Below, piece after piece: positions 1-10,134 of a DNA stretch of 30,412 nt. The DNA is from Enterococcus wangshanyuanii. Lineage in GTDB: Bacteria; Bacillota; Bacilli; Lactobacillales; Enterococcaceae. Within the stretch, counting starts at the first letter, position 1; each line of letters begins with the position of its first letter. Under the pieces are notes generated by a model. It was not told the DNA's origin, searched no databases, and saw only the letters and a program-made list of their open reading frames with translations. Location: contig NZ_CP021875.1 in NCBI RefSeq assembly GCF_002197645.1, positions 1-30,412 of the forward strand, in the 5' to 3' direction. The position numbers were made by a program, and so were the translations under genes.

Positions 1-1126
1 ACACTTCAAACCATTTTTTTAAATCTATCACTAGACGGTGCTGCGTATGTTAAATAGACAACGTCTCCAATAATATTAGCTTTGTCAGTGTAGTTGTTGT
101 TCCATATAAACTGGTCATTAGAAAAGTCTGTCAATTAGGCCCCGACACTCCACTATCTATATTTGGTACATAGTTTTCAAAAACTCCCACAGAACCATCA
201 ATGTCAATAACTTGCACATCCGATATAGGCACCGTTAGCACATTGTTTAATGGCGTTCGAACAGGTAATTCGATTTTTGCATTAACATAATATTTTTTTA
301 AATTTGGTAATTTCCCTAACGGGCTAATATCCGTAACACCGCAATATTGCGCACTTACTACCTCTAAATTCACTAAATTTTCTAGGGGTGATAAATCATT
401 AATTGCAGGACTGTCGTTAAAAAAAAGGGATTTTAAACTTGTTATATTAGCAACTGATTCAAGTGAAGTTGCTGCTGTTCTTCCAAGTTCTAACCATTCC
501 AGATTTTTTAGTCCTCCTAGTGCTGAAAAATCTGTAATTTTTGTTCCCCCACACCTCAAGTATTTTAATAGTGGAAACTGCGACAGAACAGAAATATCAG
601 ATATTGGATTTTGGTAAATATTCAAATCATGTAACCTTTGAAACACCTGAATTCCTTCTAGATTTGATATGTTTTTATCCTGTATCCAAATAGTACTTGT
701 CTTGTCTATCTGGTATTGCTCAATCGTTTCGGCTTCTGAAGTAGCTCCTAGTTGTTCCATTATGGCTTTTCTTAGGTTTTCGTCAGGGAAGATATCAGCA
801 TATGTTTGCCCTATAAGTTGTGCGTTGGCTACAGCTGGCACTTGAATATCCTGTTGAACGCTGCTATCGATCATTGGTTCTTCAATTTCTGTATCAACCG
901 AATCCAAGGTCAGTTCTTCTGAAGAACTTGCTTCCGTTTGTTCTAAGGTTGTTTCAGTGGTTGATTCCATGCTGCTTGATTCTGTTGTGGCAGTTGTTTC
1001 TAGCATTTCTTCTGTTTCTGCTGTTGTGCTTGTAACAGTATCTGCATAGGCTTGGTGAACCCCTATGATTGCCGGGGCAAGTAAAGTGATCATTGTTGTG
1101 TAGCTCAAAATTTTCGTTCTTTTCAT
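1..1126 (-). pseudogene. Internalin-like leucine-rich-repeat surface protein, frameshifted and cut by the window edge
   Basis: The open frame 1126-131 codes for 331 residues. It starts at ATG behind GAAGGAGA with a signal peptide (about residues 1-28, ending YADT), followed by a Ser/Thr/Glu-rich linker (about 30-95) and at least five 22-residue LRRs of internalin type (about 150-290; motifs NPISDIS, TKITDFS, CGVTDIS). The frame stops with SGVSGPN at 131. One extra base would continue it as LTDFSNDQFIWNNNY..., and a second shift at the A7 run (plus 13-19) would turn KKMV-stop into KKWFEV. The C-terminus, where an anchor would lie, is outside the window. It starts 31 bp after the CHAP gene and probably shares its transcript. 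The family is exported and mediates binding. Ligand unknown. Confidence 0.8.
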
Positions 1127-1156
1127 ATGTGTGTTTCTCCTTCAGTCTCTATGTTT

Positions 1157-1587
1157 TTATTTAGGGGAAATATAGCTCATTAAATACGTGTACTCAGCTA
1201 AAATCGTACGTGTAGAAATAACACCAAAGCCTTGTGCGTTCATTTCAGAAATCAAAATAGACCCGTCTTCATAGACATGCTCGACAAAAGCAACATGGCC
1301 ATAAAATGGATCAGCACCTAAAACACCTGGTTCAAACGAAACAGCTGTACCAGCTTTTGGTGTACTACTTACCTCATATCCTTTCGCAATACCTGTAGCA
1401 TCCCAATCTGCACCGTTGCCCATGTGTAGATCCACATGACCTCCTAATTGAGTAATGCGGTTATAAACATATTGCGTGCAATTTCCTGGCGCATAACTAT
1501 TACCTTTGTCATAATTCTCATTGTTGTATGGTTCAAAATCACCACCGGCGACGATATCGCCTTTTTCGTGATCGTATTGAGTTAGGT
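1157..1587 (-). pseudogene. 3' exon of GH73-CHAP peptidoglycan hydrolase: CHAP domain
   Basis: This encodes the C-terminal CHAP (cysteine/histidine amidohydrolase/peptidase) domain. The catalytic Cys is in GNCTQYVYNR and the His in YGHVAFVEHV, both present. CHAP domains cleave peptide crosslinks or the amide bond of peptidoglycan; conjugative plasmids of Gram-positives carry such enzymes to open the wall for the mating channel. The open frame can be read from an ATG at 1615, but residues MTSKDYLSLY come from intron domain VI, so that start is artificial. Joined to the upstream exon the junction reads ETYNLTQYD, with frame preserved, which fixes the exon start at 1587. This half has no frameshift. 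Confidence 0.85.
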
Positions 1588-4205
1588 ATAGCGATAGGTA
1601 ATCCTTTGAAGTCATCTCCAGATTTTCCCCCGCTCCACACCGTACGTGAGACTTTCACCTCATACGGCGTTCCAACTTTTTCATTATTGATAGATTTCAG
1701 TTAAATTACATAATTTTCGCATTGTATTCAGCTTGCTAAGTTGCTTTTTATTCAACTTCAGTATAGCCATATACTCATTAATCGTTTCTATTTTCTTCAT
1801 ATGAATAAGTCTATGAACCCATTTATGGACGATAATTAAGTTACTAAATGTATCTTTACCACCAAGATATCGAGGTATTTTATGGTGACAATGTACTTCA
1901 TTTGCAGTTAGAAATCTTCCTGTTACAGCACATTTTCCATCTTGCATAGAGTACCTTGACAACTTGTTGTCCGAAAATTCGACTGTTTTATTTCCAATGT
2001 CATTTTTGCAAAGTTTATACAATTCCTCGATGACTGTATGTTCTAATTTCTTGATTTGGAGCGCCCTTCCTTCCGATGTGTAATCTGATACATTAGGATT
2101 GAAAAACAACGCTAACTTCCATCGAACTTTGCTTATAGGGATTAAATTAATCCCCTGTACTTGGAAGGTTCTGTGATTTCGACCATACAGTTTTACATAG
2201 GATTGTGGCGGACTTCTAGGAATTTCATATTTTCCAATAGATTTTAAACGATTGAACATTACTGGTAAGCATGAGAAATAGATTGCTGAAAAATCCAAAT
2301 TTACTCGGGTGGCTTTACAATAATAATTGTGTATTCCACGAACGAATGAATTATATACTATGATATTTTCCACTGTTGGATATTTTTTTAATCTTATTAT
2401 TCTTGCTCTAATTTCTTTTTTCAGTCGGCACTTAGCCTTCTCTGAAATCTTGATACTTCCAACGTAGTCATTTCTACACTTATTGACTTTTAATTCAAAT
2501 CCCAAAAATTCTGAATACCTTTTTCTGAGATTCGTTATCTTGGATTTTTCTGGTGATATATCAAGTTTCAACTGGTTTTTTAAGTACCCTTTAACTGCAT
2601 GAAATATCTTTATCGCACTTTTTGGGTTCCTTGTAAATATTTTGAAATCATCTGCATATCGAACAATGTACATTTCTTTTAGATTTGTTGTCTTTAAAGC
2701 TCTATATCTACCACTATTACTGAAATAACGATGATCACTTTTAAACGTTTCCCATTGATTGGCAATCCACCAATCTAGCGAGTTCAAAACTACGTTTGAC
2801 AAAAGTGGTGATAGTATAGCTCCTTGTGGGGTTCCTTTACTTTGAACACCCACCTTATCAACCGGAGCCTTGAGCATTTTAGAAACCAAACTTAAAACTC
2901 GTGCATCTTTAATTCCTATTGTGTAGAGTTGTTTCAATAATTTTGCATGATTTACATTATCGAAAAATCCTTCTATATCAATGTCCACTACATACTGGTT
3001 CTTTGATACGTTTACAATGTGACTACATCGACTAATCGCATGTTCTACTGAACGATTCGGGCGAAATCCATAGGAGTGTTTAAAGAATTGTGCCTCACAA
3101 AATTGGCTCCATTACTTGCTTGAACATTTGTTGTATTATCCTATCTCTCATAGTCGGAATTCTAATGGACGCTTCTTTCCATTGGCTTTAGGTATTTCAA
3201 CTCGTTTACCACTTGAGGTTGGAAGTTGGTTAAACGCTTCTCTGATTTCTTTGATAAATTTTTGTGTATCTTTTATTTTGAAATCAGATATTGTTATAAC
3301 CGTCAACTCCTGCGGTACGTGATCCAGTATTCGTTTTTATCATTTCGGTATGCTAGTAGTATATTATTTTCAGACGTGATGATTTCATATAAATTTAACC
3401 TTTTGTGCATTTATTTTGGCTTCTTTGGTACAGCCAATCAAATGTTGACTGCATATTGTAATATTCTGAATAACGCAAACTTTTTGTACTCACTGATGAA
3501 GTCTCTCTCCTATCATTGATAGTCTCATCTTCTTACCAGATTCTGTGAGTTTCATTTAACTAGTATCTATTTATTACGAAAAGTCTTAGGGCTATCCCTC
3601 CACGGTCATTACCCGCTTCATAGGTACTGTGCCCTTACTCTCACGAAAATTAAGGATTTTTGACTTGTTGTCTTATATCCACCATGCCGATAACAGTCGT
3701 TTTATACATGTTTTTCGCTTTCCACGTTCCAACTACTCTAGCTTTACATTTTTCCTTAGGTGCTTACTATAAGCCTGAACAATTTATAAGGTCATTGTTC
3801 CTTATCCCAAATTTCATACTTACAACTCTTACTTTTCGGTATTGTTCGTTGCGCCACGCAAACTATATACTTTCATATATATCGAAATTTAGACCCGTAC
3901 ATTCGTAAGTTCGTCAGTAATTTTTTTATTACATTCTCACCATAGAAAATTTATAGGCATCCCCGGTATATCTATTTCCTTATGAATGGATAAAAACCTT
4001 CACTTAGGAAATATTCTACCGACTTTATCTAGCTTCATACCTTGCATATCTGTTACTATTTTCAGGCATGTAGAAGTATCAGATTAATTGTTTCAGCCAA
4101 CATGACGGCTTTCATTCCAATTATCAAGTAGTTAGTTGTAATTAACCTTTTTGTAGTTAATTCTCCTTTTTCTCGTTCACACGATTATAAGGAAACGTGT
4201 CGCAC
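1588..4205 (-). mobile_element. Group II intron (2618 nt) inserted in the GH73-CHAP gene
   Basis: The minus strand begins at 4205 with GTGCGACACG, the canonical GUGYG 5' end, and ends at 1588 with CGCTAT, a 3' AY end. Domain V lies at about 1672-1634 (GCCGTATGAGGTGAAAGTCT...CACGTACGG) and domain VI follows it. Removing exactly this segment joins ACCTATA to ACCTAACTC and restores TYNLTQYD in frame. About 700 nt of non-coding ribozyme (domains I-IV) lie between 4205 and the intron ORF. Splicing would rebuild the host gene and mobility would be by retrohoming, but the encoded reverse transcriptase is frameshifted in its N-terminal half as read. Confidence 0.92.
1684..3493 (-). pseudogene. ltrA: Group II intron reverse transcriptase/maturase with HNH endonuclease, frameshifted N-terminal half
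   Basis: The probable start is GTG at 3493 behind GGAGAG (VSTKSLRYSEYYNMQ). The clean frame 2988-1684 (434 aa) holds RT domains 3-7 with the catalytic YADD (MYIVRYADDFKIF), the maturase (X) region, and a C-terminal HNH nuclease (CAVTGRF...CHHKIPRYLGG...NLIIVH). Upstream, the RT0-RT2 sequence is recognisable (RTAGVDGY, GKRVEIPKANGKKRPL, IPTMRDRIIQQMFKQV, SYGFRPNRSVEHA), but it is spread over different frames with at least four shifts between 3090 and 3400. Intact family members have about 600 residues. As read it cannot make a full RT; either the intron is immobile or the sequence carries indel errors. Confidence 0.88.
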
Positions 4206-5057
4206 TATAGGTTTCTATCAACCCATTCAATTTTTGGTTGTAAAAGAGTATCTGTCGCATACACACCCGTAAGGGCTTGTGTAGCGTTCTGATAGCTTCC
4301 TGCTTCGCTTTTCCAAGCTCCTTTGTAAATAGTTGGATTCCAATCTACACCGTCTGTAATAGCTTAGAATAATTCTTAACGATTCTTCTGGACCTGGTAT
4401 ACTCGGAATGGTGCATTAGTAGAATGTAGTTTCCTGATCCGGTCGTCTTCCAACGTCGGTAGGGTCACCAGACTGACCTTCAAATTCTCCTTTGATCCCA
4501 AATAAATTATTATACGGTTCCTGGCTTAATTGGCTGCCACCTGATCCTGATTCTAAAATGGCTTGGGCGATCATTACTGAAGCAAATAAATTCGTTTCTT
4601 GTCCTATTTTACGAGCGGGTTCACCCAATTCGAGCGATAAACGCTTTCTGTCGTAGCGTCCTTGTCAAAATGAAGCGCTGACGGTTCCACCGTTACAACA
4701 GCTTCATTACAACTGGTTTCTGCCGGCATTACCTCATGAACTTCTTCCGTTGGTGCCCCTTGTGGTGTTTCTGTTGGTTTCTACTTGGACAGGTATTTCT
4801 GAAGGAGTGGTTTCATTGCTTGATTCCGTTCTATCCGTTGTTTGGCTTTCCTGTGCCAATTCCTGCGTTGTCGACGTTTCTGGTTGACTAAACGACTCTT
4901 GTGTCGCTGATCCGCTTGTACTTGTTTCTTCCGGCACTTCAATAGGTTTGTTGCTCCCTATTGTTATTTCCTGATTGATCTCTTCCGCAAAACTCATGAT
5001 AGGAAAGTGCTAGAAAAAATGAGTAGTACTGGAAAATAAAGTAACTGCTTTTTTCAA
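4206..5057 (-). pseudogene. 5' exon of GH73-CHAP peptidoglycan hydrolase: signal peptide and glucosaminidase domain, multiply frameshifted
   Basis: The start is TTG at 5057, 9 nt after AGGAGG; the first codons read MKKAVTLFSS. An in-frame TAG at 5012-5010 (codon 16) breaks the signal peptide, then the frame resumes at MSFAEEIN. A Ser/Thr/Glu/Gln-rich linker follows (4997-4734). After a shift come PTETPQGAPTEEV and then the GH73 N-acetylglucosaminidase core (LGEPARKIGQETNLFASVMIAQAI..., 4640-4416). After more shifts comes DGVDWNPTIYKGAWKSEAGS up to the intron junction. GH73 enzymes cut glycan strands and the domain pairs with the CHAP exon in one two-domain hydrolase of about 425 residues. At least five indels are needed to restore it. 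Related enzymes assist conjugation or daughter-cell separation; that role here is inferred. Confidence 0.82.
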
Positions 5058-5073
5058 AAGTATGATCCTCCTT

Positions 5074-5359
5074 AGATTGCTACCAAAATAGTTAGGTGCC
5101 TTTAATCGGGATAATTCCCGTTTTAATAAATCAATTTGTCGCTTCATTTGCCGATTTTTCTTCTTCTAACAGCTGACAATCTATTTTTTTTCTGTTCTAA
5201 TAAACAGTGGTATTGGTGATTAGATTTTTCTAAAAAAGAAATACGTTCTATTACTTGATTTCCTGTCTCTGCTGTCTTCATGTGGTGTTTCACCTCCAAC
5301 TGTATTTTTTGTTTAAAAGGGGATTTAGCTTTGTTTGAGCCGAATTCAATCTTAATCAT
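5074..5359 (-). pseudogene. Small coiled-coil protein, frameshifted
   Basis: The ATG at 5359 overlaps the stop of the upstream small gene (GATGATTAA), which suggests translational coupling. The frame gives 71 residues (MIKIEFGSNKAKSPFKQK...), rich in charged residues with heptad-like spacing. Near 5160 it leaves frame. Alternative frames continue with LLEEEKSANEATN and then RQMKRQIDLLKRELSRLKAP, so the ancestral protein was a longer coiled coil ending just before the hydrolase gene. No family is recognised. Its position between the LPXTG gene and the peptidoglycan hydrolase suggests it belonged to the same operon. Confidence 0.5.
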
Positions 5360-5668
5360 CGGCCTCTGTCACAAAATAAGCAGGATCTACTTCAAAACGA
5401 GCAATCTTTTCTTTCTTACGGCCATACCTGGTATGAACATATTGAAATGTTACCAGATCCTTTTTTTAAGAGGAATTTCAACTGACTTTCCTAATTTGAT
5501 CAATACAATTGTTTTCAATCTCAACAATGTTGTCCGCCGTAAGTACCTGATTCCCTGCTAATTTAATGATTTCATTGTGTTTTTGTTTATAAATCTTAGT
5601 TTTCTAACTTTACTGCGATAGTCTAAAAGGGTATCACTCTCCATTAGAAACAATTTTTTTGTCTCCAT
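5352..5668 (-). pseudogene. Small protein of about 105 residues, frameshifted
   Basis: ATG at 5668 lies behind GAGAGG and opens METKKLFLMESDTLLDYRSK. After a shift near 5595 the sequence continues as KIYKQKHNEIIKLAGNQ and VLTADNIVEIENN. A further shift gives SVEIPLKK, and another gives VTFQYVHTRYGRKKEKIARF followed by EVDPAYFVTEADD and a stop at 5352. Each block has coherent coding character, so this is one gene broken by three or more indels. No family is recognised. It lies 73 bp downstream of the LPXTG gene. Confidence 0.5.
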
Positions 5669-5740
5669 ATATTCCTCTCCCTGAAAATAAAAAAGCGATA
5701 AAACTTACTGGAAAAGTTCACCCGCTTAGCTATCATTATT

Positions 5741-8385
5741 TTATACTAATTCGTTTTCTGCTTTCTTTGAAACAAAGAAAAAACCAACAATCGCTGTGAT
5801 CATCAAACCAATGAGGGCGAATGTTGCTTGAATCGTTTCACCGGTACTAGGTAGTGTTCCTCTTTTTGCCGGTGTACTTGGTGTAGCTGGTGTTTTAGGT
5901 GTTTCTTTTAGAACTGGTCGAATATCTTGTTTGGCATCTTTTCCCGTCAGGGTTATGCTCCAGTATCTTTTTTACCATCCTTATCATAACCGTCTTCAGA
6001 GAAGTACCAGCGAGTGTTTGGTGTTGCTTTGGGATCTTTTTTGTAGTCATATTCTGCGATTGCACGTTCAGTCATTTCTTTATCTACTACTGTATAATCA
6101 ACCACACCGGATCTCCAAAACAATCGCTGATGTTCCATCTTCATAATCTGCATGAAGTTTCACTTCTTTTTTCCGTTTAGTACCGTTTGGAATGTTTTCA
6201 TGTGTAAGGTTGCTGTCATCGTAGAATGTTGCATCCTCACCCCATACAAACGTTTGAGAGCTGCCGTCACCAGTATGTGCTTGAGTTGAAATACCAACTT
6301 TTTGTGCTTTTGGCATGTTTTCCCAATCAATGGTCATGTCTTTTCCTTCAGTGACAGTCACAATTCGTGTATCTGTTGTTCCTGGTACTAGGTCAAATCC
6401 ATCTGGACGTTTTACTTCCGTAAATGAATAAGTAGCTGTTCCTTTATCTGCCAATAATTTTAGTAAAGTAGAAGTAGATTCTGTTGTAAACATGAATTTC
6501 ACATCATTTGTTAAGCCTTGAACCAAGAATTGAGCACCTGTTAAGTTCAATCCTGCTAAATCTAAGGCATTCTTTTTGTTGAATGTTAGATTCACTGTTT
6601 TTAATTCATTGTCGATTTCGCCCTGGTCAAACAAGACTAATTTCTCCGTGTTGTTTCCATAAGGAATAGAGAACTCTGTTTGAATATCAGAAGGATCACG
6701 GTAATTTTCAGGAGTATTTGTTTCCACTAATTTGTATTTATTTTGGCTACCGATAAACAATTCCACATTTGAACTACCGTTCCCGTCTTTATCTGTCACA
6801 ATATGATCGACTACTTCGCCTGCCTTATCTACAATGGTCTTGCCATCAGGTAACGTGTGATCATTTACTCGAACAAGGTCAAACTCACGATTGGCCGCTG
6901 GGTTTCTGTCATACATTGGTTTCCCTGCATCCCATGTCGCTTGAGGATTATACACCTCTTCAAATTTTTGGAAAGTAAATTTTCCTTTTTGGATCTTGTT
7001 TTCAATCGCAACTTCAATCGTTGTCCCTGCTTCAATCGTAAATTTGATTGGACTTGCTAATTTTACATAACCGGCAGGTGTTTTTACTTCGGTTACTTCA
7101 CCCGTTGTGCCAAAATCAAAGTCTTTACTTTCAGGCGTTTCCCCGTTTTCATTTGATTCAAGTTCTAATACTTCACCAGTTGACATGGTTACCTTGAAAC
7201 CAACTTCACTCATTGGAAGATTGCTGATTTCTGAAGTCTTTTTCAACTTGAACTTTCCTTGTCGAGCGAAAAATGTCGCTTGTACGTTTTCTTCTTTTAA
7301 CGGATCTTTCATACCACCAGGCTTAACTACAGATTGAGCATTAGCATTGAGAGGTTCAAATAGTAATGCTGCTAATTTTTTATAGTTTGTATTAATTGTA
7401 AAATTTAATTTTTGGTATAGTTAGCTGGTGCAATAAGACGAAACTTAACGTTTGCCGGAATTGTTTTGGTACCTGATTGACTACTGAAAGTTTGTCCATT
7501 GTCTAATTCCACTGTTACTTCTTTGTCAAAATCGTTCGTTGGAATATCATATGTCACATTCTGTCCATCTGTTTCAGGTGTATACCAATCAGTAATTTGT
7601 TTTTTTGTATTTCGATCGAATCCAGCTGTTTGAATTTTATTTTTGATAGAGAAATTACCAGTTGGCGCATCTTTATCTTTCGCTTTTTGAAGCAAGAAAG
7701 CAACATTAGGATCTGAAGTAAATACTGGCATATTTAGATCTACTCCTTGATATGAGTGTCCTAAATATGCATTTAGCGCTACGAAAACATCTACGTAATT
7801 TTCATTTGGTTGATCCCAGCCATTTTTTACGGCATAGTATAAGATATTTACAACACCTTCGTCATTGTAAATGCTTTTCGCATACTCAACATTTACAGGA
7901 AATGGACTGTCAGGTTTGATACACCATACAGCTCCATTGTCCTCACCAACAATATCAATATATGGTGTTGAAATATAGGCTGTTGAGCTATAATATTTTG
8001 TCAACTTACCAGTACTATTTCCAATCTCTCTAAACAAAGAGTTCATTCGTTGATTAAATGTGATTTGATCCCCATCAGCTGTAAAACCGCTAGAAACTAG
8101 TGGCTGCGAGGCTAAAAAATTATCAATCGCATTATTTATAGGTGGAGCGATTGTAACTTCTGGAATTTGTACTTCTTGGGTTGATTCATTCTCTTCTGTT
8201 GATTCAGCTGTCGCTGAACTTGTTTCTTCGGTGGTAGATTCTATCGTTTCTTTGGAACTGGTATCTTCTGTACTTGGTGTTCCTTCTGTTGCTAATGCTT
8301 GGATAGGCGTTAACGCTACTTGGCCTAACACCATCGCTGTTGTTAAAACTGTTGCGCATTTACTAAATACTTTATTGATTTTCAT
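5741..8385 (-). pseudogene. LPSTG-anchored adhesin/pilin-like surface protein with SpaA-type domains and a T-Q ester-bond-like domain, three frameshifts
   Basis: ATG at 8385 follows AAAAGGAGAAC. The order is: signal peptide (about 1-33, ending QALATEG); Ser/Thr/Glu linker; a thioester-like domain (WCIKPDS at about 155 and ALNAYLGHSYQG); several SpaA/Cna-B-like beta domains (FKLKKTSE, FTFQKFEE, LTFNKKNA); a VaFE/T-Q ester-bond-like domain (KVGISTQAHTGDGSS); a Pro/Thr wall spacer; LPSTGET; a membrane helix and the tail KKAENELV, stop at 5741. Sortase would fix it to the wall. The reading frame breaks at about 7408 (A/T run), about 6113 (TTTT) and about 5955; one indel at each restores a protein of about 880 residues. 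In pheromone plasmids this operon position carries adhesion/aggregation and exclusion proteins. I infer such a role, but there is no similarity I can see to aggregation substance. Confidence 0.85.
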
Positions 8386-8484
8386 AAGTTCTCCTTTTTA
8401 TAAAATTGTTTTTTAGTTGGTTGAGTTGACCTTTTCACTTCGCAGGTGATCGAATCATTTTCATGTTCATTTCCTCTCTTTCAC

Positions 8485-8522
8485 ATAAAAAAGTCACGTA
8501 AGCATATATACTTACGTGACTT
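8485..8522 (-). terminator. Rho-independent terminator after the coiled-coil surface protein gene
   Basis: A perfect 12-bp stem (AAGTCACGTAAG / CTTACGTGACTT) with an 8-nt loop is followed on the minus strand by TTTTTT. It sits 20 bp past the stop of the gene ending at 8542 and separates it from the LPXTG gene starting at 8385. Confidence 0.9.
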
Positions 8523-8541
8523 CCTTTAATCTATGTTCTAT

Positions 8542-9693
8542 TTATTCAAATCCCCACCACTCATTAGTTCCTCCATGGTTATTATTTTCTGAACCTTGAA
8601 TATCTTCTGGTTTTAAATGAATTGTATTACTCCCCCCATTATCTCCAGGTGGTGTAGATTGGCCTCCTGTTGGTGGTGTTTGAGGGGCTTGTTCAGCAGG
8701 TGGCGCTTGGTATTGTGGCTGCTGATATCCTGTGTCTGTTCCTCCTTGCGGCACATAACCACCTGTATCTGTCGCAGCACCGTCACCTGTATAATCTGTA
8801 GTTGCTGCACCTTGATCTGTTTGAACTTGTTCTTGTGCTGCTTCAACGGTTCCAGGACTAGTAACACCATTTTGTGGTTGTTGCATCGAATCAGCTGAAG
8901 CGGCTTCTTTCGCTTCAGACTGTTTTTTTGACTCTTCTGCTTTTTTCTCAATGTCTGTTTTGACCTTAGACAGTTGATCATTTAGAGATTTTTTAGCTTT
9001 TGCATTTTTAATCTTATCTGTCTCTGTTTTAGCTGTATCATAAAGTTTATGGTCAGTTGAAATCACTTTATTTTCTTTAAATATTTTGCTGACGGCTTGT
9101 TTTGCAGTCTCAATTTGCTTTACTTGATTTTCTGCATTTACAATCAAATCATTGATTGCTTTGTCATAAGCCGTTTTAGAGTCTTTTTTGTAATACTCCT
9201 TTTTTGTCGATTCTACTGTTTCCTTTTTAAGATCGTCTACAATTGATAAATCTTTTTTTACAACAGATCCATTCAATGCCGCATTTTCTTTCTCTTGCTT
9301 AAATAATTGGTTAATCGCTGTTTGAGCATCAACTTTCTTTTCCAGTGCCTTTAAAGCTTTTTCGGTGTCTCCAGCTTCCTTGTTGTACTCTTTTAAATCT
9401 ACTTTCTCTGTTTGTTTCCCGATCGATAGACGATCAAATTCTTCACGTAGTGTCTTTACCTGATCTTTAGTAACATTCTTTGCTAGGAAATTATTGTCCT
9501 TATCGTCAAACAGTTTGTTGATCTTTACTTCTAGATCCGTAAGCCCTGTTGTTTTTGTTGTGATTACTTTTTGAGCTTCATCTAGTTTTTGTTTTGACTG
9601 GTTACTAGCATAAACACTACCACCAACTGCTAGTGCTGCGATAACCCCAACACTTGTAATTATTAATTTCGTTTTTTTACTTAACTTTTCCAT
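8542..9693 (-). CDS. Exported coiled-coil protein (Cry1Ac D-VI-like helical repeats) with Gln/Pro/Gly-rich tail
   Basis: The start chosen is ATG 9693 behind TTGGAGG (MEKLSKKTKLIITS), giving 383 residues; an upstream in-frame start lacks an RBS. Residues 8-30 form a hydrophobic segment ending VYASNQ, a signal peptide or signal anchor. Residues 30-270 are almost all helical and charged, made of repeated units with motifs such as VDAQTAINQLF, YDKAINDLIVNAENQVKQIE and AKKSLNDQLSKVKTDIEKK. These resemble the helical repeats annotated in enterococci as toxin Cry1Ac domain D-VI-related; that label implies no toxin activity. The tail (290-383) is rich in Gln, Pro, Gly and Thr and ends NEWWGFE. No LPXTG motif and no lipobox Cys are present. 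It is the last gene before a strong terminator and the frame is intact. Confidence 0.82.
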   Translation of the reverse strand: MEKLSKKTKLIITSVGVIAALAVGGSVYASNQSKQKLDEAQKVITTKTTGLTDLEVKINKLFDDKDNNFLAKNVTKDQVKTLREEFDRLSIGKQTEKVDLKEYNKEAGDTEKALKALEKKVDAQTAINQLFKQEKENAALNGSVVKKDLSIVDDLKKETVESTKKEYYKKDSKTAYDKAINDLIVNAENQVKQIETAKQAVSKIFKENKVISTDHKLYDTAKTETDKIKNAKAKKSLNDQLSKVKTDIEKKAEESKKQSEAKEAASADSMQQPQNGVTSPGTVEAAQEQVQTDQGAATTDYTGDGAATDTGGYVPQGGTDTGYQQPQYQAPPAEQAPQTPPTGGQSTPPGDNGGSNTIHLKPEDIQGSENNNHGGTNEWWGFE

Positions 9694-9715
9694 TTTTAAA
9701 TCCTCCAATTTCTTC

Positions 9716-9862
9716 TCAGTTTGAATATTCATAATACAGATCCATCGCCTTGAACAAGGCATAAACACCTGATAAAACAATGAGTATAAATAATTGATCA
9801 AAATTTATGAGTGACAAAACAATTGCAATAAGTAACGAACCCAACACTTTTATTTGCTTCAT
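9716..9862 (-). CDS. 48-residue membrane protein
   Basis: ATG 9862 (MKQIKVLGSLLIAIVLSL) follows GAGGATG; the longer in-frame start at 9898 has no RBS. The product is almost one continuous hydrophobic stretch with two likely helices separated by NFDQ, and a short polar tail (DLYYEYSN). Function unknown. It lies between two small genes of the same strand and 22 bp before the coiled-coil protein. Confidence 0.55.
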   Translation of the reverse strand: MKQIKVLGSLLIAIVLSLINFDQLFILIVLSGVYALFKAMDLYYEYSN

Positions 9863-9902
9863 TTTTTCACATCCTCGAAAAAAGTCTGACCTGGTCAAAA
9901 AT

Positions 9903-10082
9903 TTATCTCCAATTCCATTTGTAAGGTTTTCTTCTTTTATTTTTGCTCGCTTGAATTTTGAATAATGCGATTTTTTCGTTTGGTTCTAAATTTGTTTCTC
10001 TATGATTCAAAGGAACATATACATCCACTATGATTCCTAATTTTTGATCTACTGTAAGGAACTCTTCGTTTGAACAAACCAT
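9903..10082 (-). CDS. 59-residue basic protein
   Basis: ATG 10082 (MVCSNEEFLTVDQKLG) lies behind a good AAGGAGGAG at 7 nt. The C-terminus is strongly basic and aromatic (KNKRRKPYKWNWR). No family recognised. The middle (VDVYVPLNHRETNLEPNEKI) looks like a small beta domain. Tightly placed between the XRE regulator and a small membrane protein in the same operon. Confidence 0.6.
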   Translation of the reverse strand: MVCSNEEFLTVDQKLGIIVDVYVPLNHRETNLEPNEKIALFKIQASKNKRRKPYKWNWR

Positions 10083-10134
10083 TTGATTCTCCTCCTTATA
10101 TTGATAGTAAAGTATTAAACACTTTTAGTCTATA

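Noticed and set aside
1588..1615. ATG at 1615 as start of the CHAP gene
   Set aside because: The first residues are encoded by group II intron domain VI; excision places the exon start at 1587.
3116..3908. Plus-strand open frames within the intron
   Set aside because: They lie opposite the reverse transcriptase and ribozyme, have no RBS and no recognisable protein character.
8613..8981. Alternative-frame ORF inside the coiled-coil protein gene
   Set aside because: Shadow of a Gln/Pro-rich coding region with no RBS of its own.
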